The translations under genes were made by a program, and so were the position numbers. This document shows positions 17,673 through 26,802 of a DNA stretch of 61,869 nt, piece after piece. The notes below the pieces were generated by a model. That model did no database searches. It had not been told where the DNA came from and saw only the letters and a program-made list of their open reading frames with translations. Location of the stretch: NCBI GenBank assembly GCA_021732415.1, contig JAKFVC010000035.1:1-61869 (forward strand), written 5' to 3'. Position 1 is the first letter of the stretch, and every line of letters starts with the position of its first letter. This stretch comes from Planctomycetaceae bacterium (lineage in GTDB: Bacteria > Planctomycetota > Planctomycetia > Planctomycetales > Planctomycetaceae).

Positions 17673-18820
17673 ACCCCTTGGTGATCTTCGGAGCGAGTAC
17701 CCGCGCGGCCGCGTTTTCCGCGATCCGTGCCGGATTCGACCCCATCTGCGGCGACATGTTTGCCGATGCTGATTTGCGGGCGTTTGCGACGGTGCTCGAC
17801 GTGCCTCACTATCCACACAAACTGGCTGAGGCCGTCGCGCATTTGCCTGCCCTGCCCTGGATCTACACGGGAGCGCTTGAGAACTCGCCGTCAGAGGTCG
17901 ATCGGTTGTGTGAGCGAAACACGTTGTGGGGTAACTCTTCGGGGAGCTTGAAACGCTGTCGGAATCCGTGGTTTTGCCGGGATATCCTGCAACAGGCGGG
18001 GTTGCCGGTTCTTGGATTATGTTCCAGTGCGTCGGCACCTCCGCGCGACGGAAAGTGGTTGATGAAGCCGTTGCGCTCCGCGGCGGGCCGAGCAATTGCC
18101 GTCTGGGGTGCGGACACTTCCGTGCTGGCGGAGCCGCATTATTTCCAGCAGTTGGCGACGGGAACCCCGATTGCCGCAGCGTTTCTGGCCACTTCTGAAT
18201 CGGCCGAGTTGTTGGGTATCTCGCAACAGTTGATTGGCTGGGGGCAGTTGAATGCCCCCGGATTCGGCTATTGCGGCTCCATCTTTCCCTGGTCAGATTG
18301 CGATCCGAAATTGGGGGAACTGATTCGTCAGATCGGTTCCGTGATCAGCCGTGAGTGCGGGCTGCGTGGACTGTTCGGCATCGATCTCATCCGTGATGGC
18401 CAGACTGCCTGGTTGACCGAGGTCAATCCGCGCTATACGGCTTCGATGGAGTTGCTCGAGCATTATTGGCAGGTGCCACTGTTAGACTGGCACCGACGGG
18501 CGTGCGTCGAAGACGGCTTTGACGTGCGGTTGCCCGAGGTTCCCTGGGCGTCTCAAGGACGGTATTGCTGCAAGGTGATCATGTACGCCAACCGCGCAGC
18601 ACGAGCTCTCGATTTGACTGCGGAGATCCCCTCTGCAATTGATCTAGCGACCCTACCGCAGCTCGCTGATATCCCAGTCCCGGGAACCGAGATTTTCCCT
18701 GGGCAACCAGTCTTTACGTGCCTGGCAACGGGGGATCAGCCTTCAATATTGCAGCACGGCTTGATGCAACGAGCAGCAGATATCTGGTACGATTTTCCCT
18801 CACCGGAGGCGCGCCTGTGA
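17669..18820 (+). CDS. ATP-grasp domain ligase-like protein
   Basis: 383 aa. Starts in an ATGA overlap with the smc stop. An N-terminal Rossmann-like preATP-grasp part ([20 protein letters not shown]) is followed by an ATP-grasp fold: the ATP-binding lysine in [13 protein letters not shown], then FGIDLIRDG and the metal-binding [13 protein letters not shown] near residues 250-263. ATP-grasp enzymes join a carboxylate to an amine or thiol via an acyl phosphate. It resembles, in my recollection, an uncharacterised carboligase family seen in methanopterin-using bacteria and planctomycetes, but I am unsure. There is no obvious functional link to Smc. Its stop codon lies inside a hairpin (18817-18850). 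Confidence 0.75.
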   Translation: MNPLVIFGASTRAAAFSAIRAGFDPICGDMFADADLRAFATVLDVPHYPHKLAEAVAHLPALPWIYTGALENSPSEVDRLCERNTLWGNSSGSLKRCRNPWFCRDILQQAGLPVLGLCSSASAPPRDGKWLMKPLRSAAGRAIAVWGADTSVLAEPHYFQQLATGTPIAAAFLATSESAELLGISQQLIGWGQLNAPGFGYCGSIFPWSDCDPKLGELIRQIGSVISRECGLRGLFGIDLIRDGQTAWLTEVNPRYTASMELLEHYWQVPLLDWHRRACVEDGFDVRLPEVPWASQGRYCCKVIMYANRAARALDLTAEIPSAIDLATLPQLADIPVPGTEIFPGQPVFTCLATGDQPSILQHGLMQRAADIWYDFPSPEARL

Positions 18821-18850
18821 TAGCCCGGGTTCGGGAACCTGGGCTATCAC
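18817..18850. terminator. Hairpin between convergent genes, overlapping a stop codon
   Basis: GTGATAGCCCGGGTTC (18817-18832) pairs with GAACCTGGGCTATCAC (18835-18850) with one mismatch. The ATP-grasp TGA stop is within the left arm, and the convergent SMP-30-like gene ends at 18871. No T-run follows on either strand, so it may be an mRNA-end stabiliser rather than a classical terminator. Confidence 0.5.
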
Positions 18851-18870
18851 GGCTGCGAGATTCCAGCATT

Positions 18871-20013
18871 TCACGCGATGTGGGCACCGCGGGTTTCGAC
18901 ATAGACCGCGTACAACGAGGAGCTTCCCGTCATAAACAAACGGTTGCGTTTCGTCCCGCCGAAGCAGACGTTGCTGCAGATTTCGGGAAGCAGAATCTGG
19001 CCGATGCGGACACCTTCGGGAGAGAAAATGTGGACGCCGTCGTAGCCATCCCCCACCCATCCGGCACTCGCCCAGATGTTGCCGTCTGCGTCGCAGCGGA
19101 TGCCGTCGGCCAGGCCGGCACGGGTGACCTCTTTGCCGTCCTTGTCGACGCCATCTGCCAGTGCCATCGAGGCAAACTCGCGGCCGTTGACGAGTTTCTT
19201 CTCGTCGGTCACATCCCAGATGCGGATGTTTTTGGGGGCGTCCTCATAGTGCGAGGCCCCCGTGTCAGCGGCATACAGCTTCTTGTAATCTGGAGAGAAG
19301 CACAGGCCGTTGGGCTTGAAGATGTCGTCGGCAACCTTGGTCAGCTTCAGGTTCTGCCCGTCAATTCGGTAGATCGCTTCTTTTTGAATGGGCTGGACCG
19401 TTTGCGACTCGACCTTCGTCCCTTCGTAGTTCATCAATGCACCGTAGCCGGGATCGGTGAACCAGATGTCTCCGTTGGGATGGACGACCGCGTCATTGGG
19501 AGCGTTCAACGAGACACCGTTGAACTTCTCGGCGAGGACCGTCACCTTGCCGTCGTATTCATAGCGGACCACGCGGCGTGTGTTGTGCTGGCAAGAGATC
19601 TGGCGTCCCTGGTAATCGAAGGTATTCCCGTTGCTGTTCTCAGCGGGATTGCGGAACGTGCTGACGTGCCCGTCTTCTTCGAGCCAGCGCATCTGGACGT
19701 TGTTGGGGATGTCGCTCCAGACCAGATAGCGACCGACGCCGTTCCACGCGGGACCTTCGGCCCAGAGCATCTGGTCGCTGTGGTAGAGACGTTGAATGGG
19801 GCTGTTGCCCATCTTGTATTTCGCGAACTTCTTGTCGAGCACGACGACATCGGGTTCAGGATACCGCACGGGGGCCGCAAACGGGCCGTAGTCACGAGCC
19901 AAAGCTTGCGAGGCCGCCAAGCCGACGGCCCCGGCGGCAGCCAGAAATGTACGGCGAGACAAGGCAGAGTCGGTCGAAGTGCCGCGTTGAGCGGAAACGG
20001 GCTGATCAGACAT
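18871..20013 (-). CDS. Tat-exported SMP-30/gluconolactonase-like beta-propeller
   Basis: 380 aa. A twin-arginine leader (SRRTFLAAAGAVGLAASQALA split around Arg20-Arg21) indicates periplasmic export. The body has the six-bladed propeller hallmarks of the SMP-30/gluconolaconase/LRE family: WAEGPAWNGVGRYLVWSD, NAPNDAVVHPNGDIWFTDPG, PNGLCFSPDYKKLYAADTG, and a C-terminal DGIRCDADGNIW. The family hydrolyses sugar lactones with a bound divalent metal (Glu/Asn/Asp ligands, all visible as EGPAW, NAPND and PNG-D-). The substrate here is not readable. It is downstream of cstA on the same strand, but a repeat separates them. Confidence 0.87.
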   Translation of the reverse strand: MSDQPVSAQRGTSTDSALSRRTFLAAAGAVGLAASQALARDYGPFAAPVRYPEPDVVVLDKKFAKYKMGNSPIQRLYHSDQMLWAEGPAWNGVGRYLVWSDIPNNVQMRWLEEDGHVSTFRNPAENSNGNTFDYQGRQISCQHNTRRVVRYEYDGKVTVLAEKFNGVSLNAPNDAVVHPNGDIWFTDPGYGALMNYEGTKVESQTVQPIQKEAIYRIDGQNLKLTKVADDIFKPNGLCFSPDYKKLYAADTGASHYEDAPKNIRIWDVTDEKKLVNGREFASMALADGVDKDGKEVTRAGLADGIRCDADGNIWASAGWVGDGYDGVHIFSPEGVRIGQILLPEICSNVCFGGTKRNRLFMTGSSSLYAVYVETRGAHIA

Positions 20014-20137
20014 GAAGGCTCCTCGGAAACGGAATGTGCATCAGGAAGCAACGCGCGGCCGTGGAAAAATATCCGCGCAGACTGCACGCACCTTAACACA
20101 CGTCCTTGCGGGAGGAAAGGGGCAAGCACATGTCCGA

Positions 20138-20195
20138 TTGGTTCGATAAGTCCCATGGGTCCCATTAAAACGCTGATGGGACTTATCGAACCAAT
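20138..20195. repeat. GGGACTTATC-family palindrome
   Basis: ATTGGTTCGATAAGTCCCAT at 20138-20157 is perfectly complementary to 20176-20195 across an 18-nt loop. It lies between cstA (stop 20216) and the SMP-30-like start (20013). The same word builds 29963-30044 and 46414-46539. Confidence 0.8.
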
Positions 20196-20215
20196 GGGAC
20201 GGATGGGAGGCAACG

Positions 20216-21988
20216 TTAAGCCGTTGCCAGGCGCGGTTCTTCCGCCGGCGGTTTTGGCAGCGGACCGAGGACGGCAATTAAAGCCTCAACCAGGATCAGC
20301 ACTCCAAGAATCGCGAGTACGCTGGCGACCACGGGCACTGGTACCACGGTCTGAGACGCGGCGGCCTTGGCGGCGGCTGCGGCGGTGAGAGGAGGCGGCC
20401 AGATCATGCGGAGCAGAGCCCACATACTCATCGTATACATCAACACGCACGGCACACCGACGACCGGAATGACCCACGCGGCGCGATAGGTTCGCCACAG
20501 CCAGACCGAGACTCCCAACAACGTCAGCGCGGCAAGGAGTTGGTTGCTGGCTCCGAACAAATTCCAGTAAATCAGCCAGATCGCAACGGGTTTCCCATTG
20601 GGGGCGATCGGTTGGCCCAACAAGAAAATCAGCGGCACGCCGGCGGTCAGAATTGTTCCCAGCCATTTTCCGGCGGAGCCCGACAACCCGGTCAACTCCT
20701 GAATGATGTATCGGCCGAGTCGCGTGCAAACGTCGAGCGTGTCGTAGACGAATGTCGTGAAGGCCATCAATCCAAAGGACACGGCAAACGTTTGCGGGAT
20801 GCCCAGCAAGCCCATGAAGTTGCCAATGCCAATCGCGTACAAGAAGTTCGGTTTGGGAGTGCCGCCGTTGATAAGGGGGTCAGTGGGTTTCAGCATCATC
20901 ACACAACAGAGCGAGATGATGGCGACCATGGCCTCCATCAGCATGGCACCATATCCCACCAGCCGCGCGTCGGTTTCCTTCCGCAATTGTTTGGACGTCG
21001 TGCCGGAGGCGATGATTGAATGGAAGCCCGAGCAGGCTCCGCAGGCGATGGTGATAAACAACAGCGGGACCAGTGGTCGGGGCATGCCGTCGGCGTCCGG
21101 AACATCGAAGCCACGGAAGGCATCATATTCGATCGTCTTGCCACCGAAGACAATTCCCAAGCCGCCCGCCAGCAGGACCGCGTACAGGAAGTAGCCGCCC
21201 AGGTGGCCTCGCGGCTGCAACAACAGCCACATCGGGATGACTGAGGCAATCAGGCAATAAGCCAGCAAGGAGACGTTCCAGAAGCGTTGGGCACTCGCCG
21301 GACTGAGGTTGAAGATCTGGCCCACATCGAACGGGATGTACTGCCCGCCCCAGATCGACAAGGCGACCAGCGGCAGGAAGACCACGGTCGCGACGTTGAC
21401 GGTCATCAATTTGTACCGCAAGACGAGGCCCATGATGATCGGAATCAGCAGGTACAGCAGTGATGATGTCGCGATGCCGCCCCCCAGCACAACCGCATCA
21501 TTTTCCAGCGGTTGGTTGCCGAGGAACGACGATGCGGTGACATCGGTGAAGGCCACGATGATGTAGATCAGGGCCATCCAGACGAAACTCAAGAACAAAA
21601 CGTACGAGCGGGGCGACATGTGGTCCCGAACGACTTCCGCGATCGAGCGGGCCTTGTGTCGGATCGAAGCGACGAGTGCGGTGAAATCATGGACGCCACC
21701 AATGAAGATTGATCCCACCAGAATCCAAATTAACGCCGGCACCCAGCCAAACGTGACACCCGCGAGGATCGGCCCCACGATGGGCCCTGCCGCGGCGATC
21801 GCGGAAAAGTGCTGGCTGAGCAGAAACTTGGACTCGATGGGAACATAGTCCACATCGTCCCGCATGGTGGTCGCAGGGGTGTCGACATTGGGATCGAGAT
21901 GCAGCAAACGGACCAGCAGCGGTCCATAGGTGTAGTAGGCCGTGATGAGGCAAATCGCCGAAAACAAAACAACTACGAGCATGCTCAT
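20216..21988 (-). CDS. cstA: Carbon starvation protein CstA family peptide/pyruvate transporter
   Basis: 590 aa. A polytopic inner-membrane protein with about 15-16 hydrophobic helices. CstA hallmarks are visible: AIAAAGPIVGPILAG, GGVHDFTALVASIRHKARSI, ACGACSGFHSIIASGTTSKQL, and MAFTTFVYDTLDVCTRLGRYI. CstA/BtsT transporters take up peptides or pyruvate during nutrient limitation. The E. coli protein is about 700 aa; this shorter length is common outside enterobacteria. The ATG at 21988 has GGAAG 9 nt upstream; a TTG 15 nt earlier is in frame but would lie inside that box. No BtsSR-type regulator is adjacent. Confidence 0.9.
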   Translation of the reverse strand: MSMLVVVLFSAICLITAYYTYGPLLVRLLHLDPNVDTPATTMRDDVDYVPIESKFLLSQHFSAIAAAGPIVGPILAGVTFGWVPALIWILVGSIFIGGVHDFTALVASIRHKARSIAEVVRDHMSPRSYVLFLSFVWMALIYIIVAFTDVTASSFLGNQPLENDAVVLGGGIATSSLLYLLIPIIMGLVLRYKLMTVNVATVVFLPLVALSIWGGQYIPFDVGQIFNLSPASAQRFWNVSLLAYCLIASVIPMWLLLQPRGHLGGYFLYAVLLAGGLGIVFGGKTIEYDAFRGFDVPDADGMPRPLVPLLFITIACGACSGFHSIIASGTTSKQLRKETDARLVGYGAMLMEAMVAIISLCCVMMLKPTDPLINGGTPKPNFLYAIGIGNFMGLLGIPQTFAVSFGLMAFTTFVYDTLDVCTRLGRYIIQELTGLSGSAGKWLGTILTAGVPLIFLLGQPIAPNGKPVAIWLIYWNLFGASNQLLAALTLLGVSVWLWRTYRAAWVIPVVGVPCVLMYTMSMWALLRMIWPPPLTAAAAAKAAASQTVVPVPVVASVLAILGVLILVEALIAVLGPLPKPPAEEPRLATA

Positions 21989-22097
21989 GGTGAGGGCTTC
22001 CAACTCATTCGGACGGTACGAACTGCACTAACCTGTGGTCCTGACAGTATAGATTATTCTCGAAACAGTCGAAACGGATGATTCTTGAGATACGTGT

Positions 22098-22271
22098 CGT
22101 GGGACGGGTCTCCAGGCCCGTCCGTCCCGCTGGGAAACGGCCGTGCCCACAGGACGTGCATCGAATGTATCCTTCGTGTCCTTCTGTAAAAAATGGTTTG
22201 GAACAGAAGGTCACGAAGGACGCGAAGAAATGCCAAACGGGGGACGGACGGGCCTGGAGACCCGTCCCACG
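22098..22271. repeat. Nested palindrome: CGTGGGACGGG arms enclosing a TTCGTGTCCTT palindrome
   Basis: Outer arm 22098-22128 pairs with 22241-22271 nearly perfectly. Its loop contains a separate palindrome (22171-22187 with 22203-22228) of the same family as 7113-7181, 13453-13520 and 37690-37757. It fills the gap between the tsaE stop and the cstA start. Confidence 0.8.
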
Positions 22272-22286
22272 ATACTCGAGCTTGCC

Positions 22287-22790
22287 TTAGGTCTCGTGAC
22301 CTCGCAATTTGTTCAAGATTCTGAGGGAGATCTCGCCTCCGGCTTGCCATTGGAACTGCCGTGTCGATTCGCCCGTGGCGCTGACTCGAATCGTGAGTGT
22401 GTCGGCAGGCAAGACCTCTGCCACTCGTTCTGCCCATTCGATGATGCACACGCCGCGCAACGAGAGATATTCGTCGAAACCCAGGTCCAGAAATTCGTCG
22501 ACGTTGCGCAGCCGGTAGGTATCAAAGTGAAATACCGGCAGCCGGCCAGCATACTCTTGGACCAGGGCGAATGTGGGACTGTTGACGAGCCGCCGTTCGA
22601 CCCCGAGGCCTTCCGCAATGCCTTGCGTCAGATGGGTCTTGCCGGCTCCCAGATTTCCGGAGAGGGCGATGACGCTGCTGGCTTCGAGGGCCGCGCCGAG
22701 TTTGGCCCCCAGTTCGCGAGTTGCATCGACGCTGTGGGTCTCGCACGACCAATTCGGCAGCGGTGATTTTGAAGCAGGTTCGAGCGACAT
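22287..22790 (-). CDS. tsaE: tRNA threonylcarbamoyladenosine biosynthesis ATPase TsaE
   Basis: 167 aa. P-loop ATPase that works with TsaB and TsaD to put the t6A modification at tRNA position 37. Walker A reads GNLGAGKTHLTQG near 43-55. The family signature NSPTFALVQEY, the HFDTYRL strand and IIEWAERV follow in the right order. The length is typical (150-170). The ATG at 22790 is where family homology begins; the Shine-Dalgarno is weak. It lies downstream of the DUF1326 gene, with a terminator-like hairpin between, so it probably has its own promoter. Confidence 0.93.
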   Translation of the reverse strand: MSLEPASKSPLPNWSCETHSVDATRELGAKLGAALEASSVIALSGNLGAGKTHLTQGIAEGLGVERRLVNSPTFALVQEYAGRLPVFHFDTYRLRNVDEFLDLGFDEYLSLRGVCIIEWAERVAEVLPADTLTIRVSATGESTRQFQWQAGGEISLRILNKLRGHET

Positions 22791-22810
22791 GGAGCTTTTC
22801 GTGGAACGAG

Positions 22811-22844
22811 AAACGCCCCCAACTTCCGTGAAAAGTTGGGGGCG
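22811..22844 (-). terminator. Terminator-like hairpin after the DUF1326 gene
   Basis: On the minus strand a 12-bp GC-rich stem (22833-22844 with 22814-22825; CGCCCCCAACTT and complement) with a 7-nt loop is followed by GTTTC. It lies about 90 nt after the DUF1326 stop. The T-tract is short, so strength is uncertain. Confidence 0.6.
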
Positions 22845-22932
22845 CGGTGAGATCTCAACATCAACCGTTGGGCCCTGAACCCTGAACCCTGAACTGTGAA
22901 CCGGTTGCCAGTGCGTCCCGGCTGATCGGTGA

Positions 22933-23604
22933 TTACCGGCGGAACGTCCCGAGGAACGCGCTGCGGGCACCGTTGACTTCCCACGTGTTATTCAGGCCGT
23001 CACCTGTGTAGCTGGTCAGCAACGCATACGCAGGTTGCGAGTTCGATATCTTGGTCAGGGGCGGATAGAAGACGGCTTCGTTGGTGCAAACGCAGTCCTT
23101 CTTGGACATCGCCCGAGTCTCAATCCGTGCCAAGTCACCCGCCACCAGTTTGCCCTTGCCGGACAAGTGATCGTTGACGAGAGTGATCGGAGCCGTGTCG
23201 ACCTTGACGATCTGATCGGAAAGCTTGGGGGTCGATGATTTCACGAAGGCCACCAGGGCTTCACGTTGTTCGGGGCTGGCCTTTTCGTCGACGAGAATCA
23301 CCGACTTTACCGGGAACGGATTGACGGCGAACGAGGGATTGAAGCCCAGCGTGTCTTTGGCATTCAGCACCAGCACGGCACTCATGCCAGCCAGATCGAC
23401 GCCGTTCCAACTCCCCTGGTCGACCTTCCAGGCCATCAAGGCTTCGCGACCTGCCTGGCCGATCTGGCCATTGGCAAAACACGGTCCGGTGTAGACGTCG
23501 CAGGACCGAGACTCGATATATTCACCAGTAATCTGAGCTGCCTGGGCGACGCTCGTGGCACACAGCGCTAGAACACTCAAGCTGCAAATCAACGCATTCT
23601 TCAT
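22933..23604 (-). CDS. Exported DUF1326-family protein
   Basis: 223 aa from the ATG at 23604, with a strong GGAGG about 9 nt upstream. Residues 1-22 are a signal peptide (CATSVAQAA cleavage region). The mature start YIESRSCDVYTGPCFANGQ, then AWKVDQGSWNGVDLAG, is the DUF1326 signature (Cys-x-Val-Tyr-x-Gly-x-Cys). The biochemical function of this family is unknown; the conserved Cys pair could bind metal or form a disulfide. A second Cys pair (KDCVCTNEAVFYP) is near residue 180. It is a stand-alone unit between a kinase gene and a hairpin. Confidence 0.82.
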   Translation of the reverse strand: MKNALICSLSVLALCATSVAQAAQITGEYIESRSCDVYTGPCFANGQIGQAGREALMAWKVDQGSWNGVDLAGMSAVLVLNAKDTLGFNPSFAVNPFPVKSVILVDEKASPEQREALVAFVKSSTPKLSDQIVKVDTAPITLVNDHLSGKGKLVAGDLARIETRAMSKKDCVCTNEAVFYPPLTKISNSQPAYALLTSYTGDGLNNTWEVNGARSAFLGTFRR

Positions 23605-23690
23605 CGAAGAACCTCCAGAGATATGGTCAGATAGCAAACGTAGAGATAAATCTTCACACGCATCACACCGGGAGTCAAGCGGGCTTTATC

Positions 23691-23740
23691 CGTGGCAGAC
23701 GCTGGCAGCATCTGCACCGACGTTGGCAGCGTCGGCCACG
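23691..23740. repeat. Paired hairpins of the GCAGACGCTGGCAGC family
   Basis: CGTGGCAGACGCTGGCAGC... and its imperfect complement ...GCTGCCAACG-type arm occupy the short gap between the kinase stop (23773) and the DUF1326 start (23604). Same family as 1081-1111. Confidence 0.55.
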
Positions 23741-23772
23741 TGCCCGCGATCAGAACTCAGGCTTCTCCGCCC

Positions 23773-26700
23773 TTATTCGTCATTTCCCAGGTTGCGTTTC
23801 ACGTCACTGACCGCAGCCGTTTCCGGCGGCATCGTGACGTTCAGTTTTTCCAGGCGGGAAAGGTCGACACCTGCGTTTCCGCCGTCATTCGCGCCAGAGA
23901 GAGCTGGGTTGCCATTGGCGTTTTCGTCGAGCTGAAAATCAGCGGGATTGAGCTCGGCATAGGGGCGTCCCGACCACTGCTTCTTCCACAGGACGATCGT
24001 CGCGTGCGGATCAATTTCTTTGCTGTCCCAGCGGAACTTCCATTCTTCATAGTCCCAGACGGTCGTCTTGGATCCATCGGTTGTGGTGCGTGTCCAGTAC
24101 GATTCGAAGCCGTCGTAGAAATTCTTTTGGCCATTCCAATTCAGCAACTTCAACAAATCGTCGGGCGGTTCACTGCTGGCCATCGAAATCAACGGAGCAG
24201 CGTGGTGCTCGGGTGAGGTGATGGTCGTGAAGATGTTATTCGAGGATTCCACCAGGACTTGTCCGAGCTTGCGGGGAGCCTCGCCGCCGTCCATCACAAT
24301 CAGGCCCTCATTCACCGCGGCCGTGATCTGGTCGAGACGCAAGGTCAGCAGTGTCTGCTTCTCGGGAGCGTCCATTGAGCCCTGAGCACGCAAGACGGTT
24401 CCGTCCAATGCCAGCAAGCAGTTTTCCAGATCGACGCGCGCCGACAGGAACGTTCTGACTACGAACAAATCGGTTCCGCCCCGGACCATCGAATCCTTCA
24501 ACTGCACGGTGAGTTGGTTGGACATCTGGCCGGAGTTCATCATCTCCATGTCGGCCACCATGCGCGACGGGCCGCCACGAAACTCAACCACGGCAGACGG
24601 TCGCTTCGCCGGGTTGTTGACGGTGACGGTGACGCGTTGCAGGCGGACCGCTTCTGCCCGCTGGGTGCTGATCAGCGCCCAGCCTTCAGTCGCCGCAATG
24701 GCCGCTTTGACGTTCATCAGCAGGCTGACGTCGACGAGATCCAACGCACCCCCGCCGACCAATTTCATCATCCGGGTTTCGTAACCCGAGGCTGGGATTT
24801 CTTTGGGAACGAATTCGATGACCGGACGAAATCCCTTGGCTGCGCGGATCGTGATCTTGTTCCGAATGCTCAGCGGGGACTCTGTACGCAGTCCGGTGAA
24901 TCGGAGCTCGATCACATTCCCATCCTGGGCGACGGCACACGCCGCTTCGAGAGTCGGGAACGTTTGCTCGGGAGATCCGTCCGACTTGACCACCACGATG
25001 GCTGATTGAGACGTCACATCGGCCGCAGTCACCGCCGGATTGGAATCAGGTGTTCCGGGGTTCGGGTTGTCGGTCGGCTTGGGACCGGTCGGGGCGGGGT
25101 TGCCTTCGATCGACTCCGTGGGCTTACCCGCCTCAGACGCGCTGGGCTTGGATCCGGTACGACTGGCAAGTAAGTCCGGCTGGAACTCGCGGGGACCAAT
25201 CATCACCCCCTGTGGAGGGTCATTGACCAAGGGCGACAGTGCAAACGGGCCCTTTTCCGATCCGCTGCCGAATACCAGCTTGGGATCGGACAACGAGCCG
25301 GGAATCAGCGATTTCGGAATCGTGACCGTTCCAGGAGATTCCGGTTCGGCTGAGCCTCCGACTAACTCGGTGGTCGCAGGTGCCCCGGGATTGTCATTGG
25401 CAGCAATGGCCGTGGGCTGTTGATTGGAGGGGCGCGTTTCCGCTGGAGAAGTCTCGCGCGGTGAGTTGGACGTACCAGGTTTTGCGGGATCGGTGGCGGA
25501 TGTCGCGGGTGGCGCACCTCCGTCAATGTCCGCATCGGGATCGAACGGATTGACCCCGGCAGCCTGCTGCGAGAGATTGTTGCTACGATCGCGGCGAGGT
25601 CCTAGGTACTGCAGATAACCCACAATTAGTAACAGGCCGACGGCGGTGGCCAGCCAACTGGCGTGGCGTTCCCAGAACGAATCCTTGGTCGATTGCGACG
25701 AGAGCCACATGAGCCCTTCCGAACTCATGCTCCGCAGCCCTAACGATCCGGCCACAACCAGCAGGTCGCGGATCAGTTCTTCGGCGGTTTGATAACGACG
25801 GCGAGGTTCGCTGGCCATCATCATCTTCACGATGGCAGCCAGTTCCGGGCTGACCTTGCGATTTTTGACTCGTGGATCAGGGGCATCTTTACCCGAATGA
25901 TCGAGCAACTTTTGCAGGACCGTTCCCTGAGGATAGGGGGGCTCACCGGTCAGCAAATGATATAAGGTACAACCCAGCGAGTAGATGTCGCTTCGGACAT
26001 CGACGGATCGCGGATCCTTCGCCTGCTCGGGCGAAATGTAGTCGAACGTTCCGAGCGTCGTCCCGGCCACCGTGAGATCGGCTTCGTTCTCACGGTGTTC
26101 GCTACGGGCCAGTCCCAGATCAACCAACTTGGCTCGTCCGGACGGGGTGATGATGATATTCGATGGCTTGATGTCGCGATGCACGACGCCATGGGCTGAA
26201 GCATGGGCGACCGCGGAGGCGACTTGCAGCGTGTAATTGACCGCTTCTGCGGGAGTCAACTTGCCGCGTTGCTGGACGATTTCACGCAGGTTGGTGCCGC
26301 GAATGAATTCGAACGCAATGAAGTGCAGACCCTTGTCTTCGCCGATGAAGAACACACGGGCGATGTTGTCATGATCCAGTTGCGCCGCAGCCTGGGCCTC
26401 GTTGCGGAAACGTTGGACCGATGAGATATCGCGTGACAGGCTGGGAGGCAGGATCTTCAACGCCACCGGACGATTCAAACGTGTATCGATGGCGTGAAAG
26501 ACTGCGCCCATGCCACCGCTGCGGATGGCGTTCTCGATGCGGAAATGCCCCAATTCGATCCCGGCAGGATTCGGGAAGGATTGCTGCAAGGCCTCGGGGT
26601 TCGGAAACAGCACGCCGCAGATCGTTGAGGAGGGTGCGGGCAATTCTGCGGGTGGCGACTCAGCAGCGGCAGCCCGACGCTCAAGATTGATGACCGTCTC

Positions 26701-26802
26701 GGAATTCCGCACGACGCCAGCACGCGGTGGATACACCGTCCCCGCTCCGCCGACTGGCGGTGGAAAAGTGCTGCCTCGTTTGGGTTCGGGTTCGGATGTC
26801 AC
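23773..26802 (-). CDS. Membrane-anchored Ser/Thr protein kinase with large exported C-terminal part
   Basis: 1009 aa. A disordered N-terminus (1-80) is followed by a Hanks-type kinase domain at about 85-350: glycine loop IRSGGMGAVF (93-102), ATP lysine in VALK (Lys116), catalytic HRDIKPSN (208-215), metal motif DLG in place of DFG (228-230), then YISPEQ and SDIYSLGCTLYHLL. One transmembrane helix (381-400) is followed by a Pro/Ser/Gly-rich linker and a large C-terminal region (about 610-1009) with parallel-beta-helix-like strands, presumably outside the cytoplasm. All catalytic residues are present. Planctomycetes encode many such receptor kinases; ligand and substrates are unknown. The ATG at 26802 precedes a well-formed coding start. 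Confidence 0.88.
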   Translation of the reverse strand: MTSEPEPKRGSTFPPPVGGAGTVYPPRAGVVRNSETVINLERRAAAAESPPAELPAPSSTICGVLFPNPEALQQSFPNPAGIELGHFRIENAIRSGGMGAVFHAIDTRLNRPVALKILPPSLSRDISSVQRFRNEAQAAAQLDHDNIARVFFIGEDKGLHFIAFEFIRGTNLREIVQQRGKLTPAEAVNYTLQVASAVAHASAHGVVHRDIKPSNIIITPSGRAKLVDLGLARSEHRENEADLTVAGTTLGTFDYISPEQAKDPRSVDVRSDIYSLGCTLYHLLTGEPPYPQGTVLQKLLDHSGKDAPDPRVKNRKVSPELAAIVKMMMASEPRRRYQTAEELIRDLLVVAGSLGLRSMSSEGLMWLSSQSTKDSFWERHASWLATAVGLLLIVGYLQYLGPRRDRSNNLSQQAAGVNPFDPDADIDGGAPPATSATDPAKPGTSNSPRETSPAETRPSNQQPTAIAANDNPGAPATTELVGGSAEPESPGTVTIPKSLIPGSLSDPKLVFGSGSEKGPFALSPLVNDPPQGVMIGPREFQPDLLASRTGSKPSASEAGKPTESIEGNPAPTGPKPTDNPNPGTPDSNPAVTAADVTSQSAIVVVKSDGSPEQTFPTLEAACAVAQDGNVIELRFTGLRTESPLSIRNKITIRAAKGFRPVIEFVPKEIPASGYETRMMKLVGGGALDLVDVSLLMNVKAAIAATEGWALISTQRAEAVRLQRVTVTVNNPAKRPSAVVEFRGGPSRMVADMEMMNSGQMSNQLTVQLKDSMVRGGTDLFVVRTFLSARVDLENCLLALDGTVLRAQGSMDAPEKQTLLTLRLDQITAAVNEGLIVMDGGEAPRKLGQVLVESSNNIFTTITSPEHHAAPLISMASSEPPDDLLKLLNWNGQKNFYDGFESYWTRTTTDGSKTTVWDYEEWKFRWDSKEIDPHATIVLWKKQWSGRPYAELNPADFQLDENANGNPALSGANDGGNAGVDLSRLEKLNVTMPPETAAVSDVKRNLGNDE

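Noticed and set aside
18718-20388. Long + strand open frame across the SMP-30-like gene
   Set aside because: It is the antisense shadow of a gene with clear Tat leader and propeller motifs; long antisense frames are common at this GC content, and its sequence matches no family.
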